Assembly (NCBI GenBank): GCA_003665825.1
Contig: QPFY01000013.1
Coordinates: forward strand, 124,001-188,000
Source: Microbotryum silenes-acaulis
Taxonomy: Eukaryota > Basidiomycota > Microbotryomycetes > Microbotryales > Microbotryaceae
Reading direction: 5' to 3'
Length of the DNA stretch: 64,000 nt
In this document: piece by piece, positions 58,386 through 64,000 of the stretch
Numbering within the stretch: position 1 is the stretch's first letter
Layout of the letters: every line of letters starts with the position of its first letter
Position numbers and translations under genes: made by a program
The notes under the pieces: generated by a model
What the model was told of the DNA's origin: nothing
The model's database searches: none
The model's input: only the letters and a program-made list of their open reading frames with translations

Positions 58386-58456
58386 ATCTCCCTTGGTATC
58401 GTCGAGCCACTCGACCCCGATACAACCGCGCCGACAGCCGGCCTCGAACGAGCGAG
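58386..58456. repeat. Short inverted repeat, right arm
   Basis: Partner of 58131-58200, with a few mismatches (gtcgagccactcgacccc against ggggtcgagtgactcgac). Could fold a long hairpin in the 5' region of the next gene. Confidence 0.75.
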
Positions 58457-58494
58457 CAACCGCCAGAACCGGGAGGATCTCCGAAGCGGTCCGG

Positions 58495-59976
58495 ATGAAC
58501 CTAAAACATTGTCCGGCCCTCGAGGCCTACTTCTTCGGCCATCCGACCGCTGAGGAGCTCGCTAAGAAGATCTGGCCCAAGGAGTCCAAGATCGGCACCG
58601 AAGAAGCGCTGGCCGAGGTCATAGCAGGTGTCATCAACACGGTCAGTCGACGCCTGGATCGCTTGACATCGAGGGTGTGTATTCACATATTTCGTCGAGA
58701 GCTGACTCGCCTTCCCATTGCCGTGTGTCTTACTGTTGGACCTCTAGACTGGAGACCGGCGATTGGTCGCCTGCAGGAACTCGCCCCAGTACGTCGGCGT
58801 CGCACCTGACCGCGTGGAGACGACCGAGAAGACGGCCGACGTTGTGCTCTTGACCCACGCTGCGGTCGCGCACGATCCAACCCTCCCGGATGTATGGGCC
58901 CTTCCCAGTCACGCCGATCCGCAAGCCAAGGAACTCGACGCCGATGCGGGCCCCGACACCACCGTGAACTTCAACGCGAACGAAAACGGCAAGGGCCAGC
59001 ATCACGACGAGGACGATGACGCAGAAGAAGAGAGCACGAACAAGGTCGAGGCCAAGGAGGACCTGAACCAGGCCAAACGCTCCTTTACGCAAGTGGCCGC
59101 CGTCGGCGAGACCAAAGCGGGCAACTTCAACGCCGAGGGCCAGTTGTTCAGACGGTTGTCGGCACTCCTCGCGACGCCGATTCGAGACTATGCGATCGGG
59201 TTCACCCTGCAGTACAACCGTCTCAAAGTCTACGTGATGGCTGCTTGCGGCGTGTTCGTCACCAAACCCAGAACGGTCACCAAAGAGAATGGAGAGCTGT
59301 CGACCTTCTTATACCGTCTCATCAAACACAGTGATCGGCTTAACGGCGTTCTCGCCACCACGACCTCGTTTGACGACCGCTACGGCCCGTTCACGTACTG
59401 CCCCGACTTCTTCCCGCCGGCGGCCTCAGAGTTCAGCTGGGGAGCAACGACGATGTCCAACGTCAAGATTGAGAAGCTTTTGTTCCGTCGACAAGGAGAG
59501 TGCGGTCGCGCGACGTCGACATACAGAATCACCGCTGGCGAGGGCGCCAACGTCAGGACCTGCGCGATGACGATCATTTGGGTCGAGGAGTCGCGCAACT
59601 CGGACTTGGTCGAGATCCGCAACGTGATCCAAGAAAAGAGACCCCGAGGGCTCGCTCCGCTGGTTGGCGTCTTTCGCACCGAGTACAGAACCCTCCCCAT
59701 CTTCCTACCCGGCGACGAATCCCTCGCCGGTATCACCCCGCGGGCCAGGGAGGTCGTCGGCCACGAAGAGTGCTACAACTCACTCGCCACGCTCGAAAAC
59801 ACCAAGCAGCTCGCGCGCGCTCTCGAGGGTGCGATTGAGGGTGAGTGCTCAGAGCAGAGCGGGACAGCGCGCGGAAGGGTGTGCCTACACTGACGACCCT
59901 TTGCCGCGCGTGACAGGGCAGCGTCAGCCATGGGACTCTGGCTTCATCCACCGTGAGGTGTCATATGGCCCGGCGC
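58495..59976 (+). pseudogene. FunK1-type kinase gene truncated at the HRD motif
   Basis: Exons 58495-58641, 58748-59840, then 59917 onward, all in phase. The N terminus (MNLKHCPALEAYFFGHPTAE) and the block RDYAIGFTLQYNRLKVYVMA match the FunK1 layout and correspond to the same regions in the gene at 30-32 kb. After the third acceptor it reads WDSGFIHREVSYG, the place of HRDxSxxN, with Asp replaced by Glu; then all kinase resemblance ends. The DFG-like segment, GTLxF and C-terminal lobe are absent before the right boundary repeat. The start may lie upstream, since the frame is open to about 58240. It cannot encode an active kinase. Confidence 0.8.
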
Positions 59977-60331
59977 TCGGGCGCGCTCGGTCCGGTGTCG
60001 AGCTACTAGTAGTGTCGGCGGCGGTCACTGCAACGGCCCCAGTTCGGGCGTGGGCCAGTGGCGTCAGTCATACGAGTCAAAACAAGGCCAAGCTCGGTCT
60101 ATTATGGGCCAACTCACTGTGGCCAACTCACTGTGAAGGCCCTGGACGTGATGGTCACGGGGTACTGCAGACTGCAGTGGGGGCTGGTGACGAGCGGGCA
60201 GTGAGAGGAGGGTGAGGGAGAGCAAGATTTGAAGCGACTTTCACTTCGTTGCGAAAGGTGGTTGCGGAAGGTCGAGACCTGTCAACTACCTGTCATGAAA
60301 AAGGATTCCGCAACTTGTGAGGTCCCGGGAT
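59977..60331. other. Unassigned sequence after the truncated kinase
   Basis: About 350 bases that follow the end of kinase homology and lead to the right boundary repeat. No coding similarity is seen. A direct repeat gggccaactcactgtg occurs twice near 60106-60137. Confidence 0.5.
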
Positions 60332-60656
60332 CGCTGACACCACGGGCGCCGGAGCGGCCAAGCAGGGAAGAGTTAGAGCCCCGATGTAGCAACTACTGCA
60401 TTGTCCGCCTTGTCTCACCAGCCAGAAGTACTATAGACCTGTACATGCATCAAACTATTGTTCCCAGAGTGACATTGCAAGAGATACAGGCGTCTACACT
60501 ATGTGGTACCAAAGTTCCCATGAACGTGGTACAAGAATGACCTCGGATGTGATCCCAAAGTCCGCACCGATGTGATCCCAAAGTCCGCTCCGATGTGATC
60601 CCAAAGTCCGCTCCGATGTGATCCCAAAGTCGCCTCCGATGTGGGACCAGAGTTGC
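60332..60656 (+). repeat. Inverted repeat, right end of the 4.7-kb segment
   Basis: Reverse-complement partner of 55912-56214. Begins cgctgacaccacgggcgc; shares gatgtagcaactactgcatt and gagatacaggcgtctacac with the left end. The outer part runs into the tandem units listed at 60540-60705. Confidence 0.88.
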
Positions 60657-60705
60657 CTCCGACGTGGGCCCAAAAGCCGACCTTATGTGAGCCCAGAGTG
60701 ACGAG
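60540..60705 (+). repeat. 23-bp tandem array
   Basis: Seven units with the consensus ccgatgtgatcccaaagtcc plus gct. The first four are nearly identical; the last three are diverged (ccgatgtgggaccagagttg, ccgacgtgggcccaaaagcc, cttatgtgagcccagagtga). The left end of the segment has about four such units in reverse. Confidence 0.9.
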
Positions 60706-60954
60706 TGATTAGAGCGGTTATGTCTGGGTGCGCTACTGTAGAGTGTAGATCCTACACGCAGGCTTGCGGCTCCGATTGCGAACTTCGCCGATTCCTACAG
60801 CGCCGATCCCTACAGGTCGGCAGGAACGACAAGATTTTCACATCAAAAATTGGCATTGCATCACCGCCTTAGGTCATCACAGATTTATCATTAAAAGAGT
60901 CATTAAGTACCGACGCTCCCGACCAAATATAATGATCTCTATCCTTCCCTTCTT

Positions 60955-63673
60955 CTACTGCAACCGAACCTGATCGACCCCCGCCTTGACCCTGCCGACC
61001 AAATCTCTCCACCCATCTCTCGCCGCATCCACACTCGCCTCTAACCCCCCAGCCACATTGTTCAACGTCACAGGTCCAATATTGAGGTTGATAGGACCGT
61101 TGGTGTTAAGGCCCATTCCCGAATTCGTATTCGACGCTGAAGCCGTTGACGAAGCTAATGTCGATCGTTGGGCCAATGCCACGGAGTTGGAGAAAGCGGG
61201 CCAGGAGAAGGCGGCGTCTTTGGTCATCTCCAAGAATCTGCGACCTCACGTACATGTTAAGGTTCGTAAAGCTCTTCTGAATACAGGGGAGTTTTGGTCG
61301 GTTTGATGTTTATCAATGAACTCACGTTCTCGAATTGTGCACGCACGTCCCACCGAGTAAGATCCTCGTCCCCGTCATATTTTGAGCCGGCGTACCCACT
61401 CCACCCGGTCCTACGGAGCCTGCTAATCCATGCCCAGCAGCGAATTGAGCATTGAGTGAAGCAACGGTTTTGGCTTCCTCGTACGTCGTGCCTCCGATAA
61501 CGAAGATGATGATCTCTTGCGGTCTGATCGTTGCAAGGAGATCAGCCCCAAGGTCAGTCTCAATATAGGTCGTTCATGCGTAGACAGTGTTCATGTGTAC
61601 CTTGTCACCCCGGTTTGTCCGGCACCTTGTCCCTCAATGAACGGATAACTCGTTTCCTTCAACCGCCCACGAAGGAGTAGATCGATCGTCTCGGCCAAAT
61701 GCGGTGTGTGCTGCGTATAGACATTCTCCACTCCCTGCCAGACGGACAAAGACATTTAGCCAACGCCCCTCAACAGTACAGCACCAACACAACCACACAG
61801 AAAGACCTACCTTCAAACCCTTAAGCGCGCTCTTACCCCTCGTAAAAAAGTTCTCGTTCGCGAACAAATCATCCTGCCTCTGGTCCGCGCCCGCGAAATT
61901 CAACATGACATGCACCATATCGGCATCCTTTACCCCTTGTTGATTCAACAGATCGACCACACCCTGAATGTTGTTCTGGGGTGATTTTTGGTAACGCAGG
62001 GCGTAGAGTATCGCGAGACGTAATTTGGCTTCGGGGAGGATATCTGGTGAGGTGATCATTTGTTGTAAGGAGCGATAGTCGGAGGAATGCGATTCGTTCG
62101 AGGCGAGCGATTGTTCCAATTCTGATACTTCGAGCAAGTTGCGAGCATGAACGAGTCGCGATAGTTCACCGACGAGCGCGACGTGTTTGGAGACGTTGCC
62201 GCCGAGCTTGCGGAATTCGGGGTATTCTTCGATGAATCTGCGCGCGTGTAGGAAGGATTTGTGATCAGAAGGCCGAATAATCATGATCCATGCGACTGAC
62301 CTCTTCATATCCGCGACGGTCTCGATATTCTTGGCGTTCGAGGTGGCTGACTTGGTCGAGTAATCTTGAACGTAACTAGAGAGGTGGGCTCCGAGATCAC
62401 CAAAGTTGTCGTACAGATTCGCGGCGAAGAAAGGGTCCTGATCAGGTGACAAGACGATTTCCTATACGGGGTCGAATCGTTCAAAGAAAGTTGTCAGCCT
62501 TCATCCGCAGGTTTCGTTCGGGTTCGAGTAGGCCTCCAACGTACCTTCAACTCCTCTCTGACCTCGGGTGCGTCCGCCAACGAGACCCTCCCATTCGTAA
62601 TGCCCAATAACTCGTGCACCATAGCCTGATACGTCCACTGACTCAACAACGGCGTGACGGGATCATTCCTCCGGTCCAAGAGCAACAGCAGCGGTGCGGA
62701 AGCGGACTTTCTAAAGTCCCATAATTCGCGTCCATCCTCGTTCATTTGGTACATGAGTTCTTGTCCAAGTTTTTTGGCCAGTGGGGACATTCGTTCGTAG
62801 CGAATGAGAGGTTTTTTCTTGAGGGAGAGAAGTAGGGCGCTGAGGCCTTGGACGTGGCGAGTGAGGGCTGGGGAGGAGGGGGACCAGACCGAGGGGGTGT
62901 CACCAAAGAGGGCCATGGTGTTTTGCGACATGGAGGGGTGTAGTGGTGTCGGGACGATCGATAGTGAGAAGTGGGAAGATGTGAGAGGCGAGTAGTCGGC
63001 AAAGCATTCCTGATTGGGTGTGAATTCTGTCAAGATTAGCATTGGATATCGATGTGGGGGAGGCAGGAATCGACTTGCCTGCACTTCTCGCACGAGCTCG
63101 TGCTCGTCCGCTTCGGCCAGCCTTTCGATCTGACTCTTTTTGAGGACATTGGTAAAGTCTGTAGGTTATCAAAAGTCGCCGGGTCAGCAGTCGACACAGC
63201 GACGATCGGTGAAGCGCGATTCCCGAGATCGATAGCGCACTCACACAACCAATAACCGCCGTACCTCCCTTCCCTCAGCTCCCTCCCACACGCCTCGATG
63301 CTCTCATCGGTGGGCCTGAGCAAGCAGATGCACTTGAGGTGAGGTAGACGCTCGACCGCTCTCGAAGGAGGATAGACACTCGCTCCTCTCGCTGCGCCTG
63401 GCGCGACCGTACTAGGCAGGGACCGTGTTGGGTTGTCGATCCGATCGGTCAGGTAGACCTCATGTGATAATAGAGCTGATTGCGTCGATGCGAGGGAAAC
63501 GATCGCCGTCTGGGATGATCCGAGCACTTGAGTCAGTTCTCATTCACCAACTCCGCCTCTCCCAACCCGGCGGCATCACTCACCGTCTCTGCATCGAGCA
63601 ACAAGACCTTGATCCCGGACGTGTTGGTGGTTATCTTGTTGACGTAGGTCTGGATCGCCTTGAGACAGTCCAT
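60955..63673 (-). CDS. VPS45: Sec1/Munc18-family protein Vps45
   Basis: Regulates SNARE assembly (Tlg2/Pep12 type) in Golgi-to-endosome and vacuolar traffic. Exons: 63673-63584, 63509-63245, 63158-63079, 63009-62545, 62461-62301, 62237-61811, 61734-61601, 61523-61326, 61237-60955; 700 residues and every phase closes. Family blocks: [83 protein letters not shown] split by length, [18 protein letters not shown], and [17 protein letters not shown] followed by HNSRTFLEM. A Gly/Ser/Ala-rich insert is present around residues 115-130 ([17 protein letters not shown]). Intron 3 uses a GC donor (cag|gcaagt). The last ~80 residues are an Asn/Gly-rich tail beyond the usual end. Confidence 0.95.
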
Positions 63674-64000
63674 CGTGGGTTGGCTTGTGAGCTACGTCGC
63701 ACAGCCGCACAGCCGCACAGCCTCGGCGGGTCGGGGTCGTTCACCTCGGACGACTTTCGACGTCTGGCTGCTTCACGATCACGACTTGATGCGGTCGTCT
63801 TTGGGAGAGCTCGTCCGGGTTAATGTACGTTGCTGAGCTGCGAATGGTGCCAATGACGCAAGGCGTTCCCGCGATCAGCGTGGACAGTGTGCTCGAATGT
63901 GGGGGCAAGAGGTAATAACAACCCGTCAAAGGCCAGATATAAGCCCCCGGGGAATTGCCCACTTCCGGGACGTGGAGCGACACAATTTCAACAAGTCCTT
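63674..64000. promoter_or_regulatory. Upstream region of VPS45 to the window end
   Basis: About 330 bases. A short tandem repeat gcacagccgcacagccgcacagcc occurs near 63699-63722, next to the start. No further gene is seen before the window ends. Confidence 0.5.

Noticed and set aside
60540..60705. CRISPR-like direct repeats
   Set aside because: Units are contiguous without spacers and the genome is eukaryotic; this is a tandem array.

Overview
The window is nuclear DNA of a fungus, most likely a basidiomycete yeast of the Pucciniomycotina/Microbotryomycetes type. Genes are dense and lie on both strands. They carry many short GT-AG introns, and exon phases close exactly in almost every model. 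The proteins are fungal: TRP4, PFK26-type kinase, CDC24, ROT1, RHO2, ALG7, VPS45. The class-level assignment is an inference from gene structure and content.

Conserved genes. 0.7-2.2 kb: actin capping protein alpha (+). 2.5-4.1 kb: anthranilate phosphoribosyltransferase (-), divergent from a 6-phosphofructo-2-kinase homologue at 4.7-6.8 kb (+). 21.5-25.2 kb: the Cdc42 exchange factor CDC24 (+), convergent with a fungal transcription-factor-like gene at 25.8-28.7 kb (-). 32.9-34.3 kb: an FHA protein of the SNIP1/Pml1 family (+), convergent with a VWA-domain protein at 34.7-36.9 kb (-). 38.0-39.4 kb: ROT1 (-). 39.9-42.9 kb: a DEAH-box helicase of the Dhr2/DHX33 type (-). 44.1-45.5 kb: a Rho2-like GTPase (+). 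45.9-48.6 kb: a large low-complexity protein (-). 51.4-53.3 kb: ALG7 (+). 53.5-55.3 kb: a secreted, probably Kex2-processed repeat protein (-). 61.0-63.7 kb: VPS45 (-). Cdc24, capping protein and Rho2 bear on actin and polarity; ROT1 and ALG7 on ER folding and glycosylation; VPS45 on endosomal traffic.

Accessory blocks. 7.8-19.5 kb is a nest of mobile and decayed DNA. It holds an inverted repeat of an unknown gene, a Ty1/copia element with 247-bp LTRs (8468-13321), a 5'-truncated Ty3/gypsy pol (13.6-16.6 kb), a degenerate ~22-bp tandem array, and a kinase-like gene with a frameshift (17.35-19.5 kb). 29.3-32.4 kb holds a FunK1-type kinase gene lying between two 732-bp inverted repeats that both carry its 3' half. 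55.9-60.7 kb is a 4.7-kb segment bounded by inverted repeats containing 23-bp tandem units; inside are an unrecognised acidic gene and a second FunK1 gene cut off at its catalytic HRD motif.

Most notable observations: the inverted-repeat FunK1 cassette; the repeat-bounded 4.7-kb segment; a copia primer site matching the anticodon arm of initiator tRNA-Met with the gag-pol ATG inside it; loss of the bisphosphatase histidine in the PFK26 homologue; and microexons of 13-31 nt over catalytic motifs (P-loop, switch II, MIDAS). No RNA gene or CRISPR array was found.
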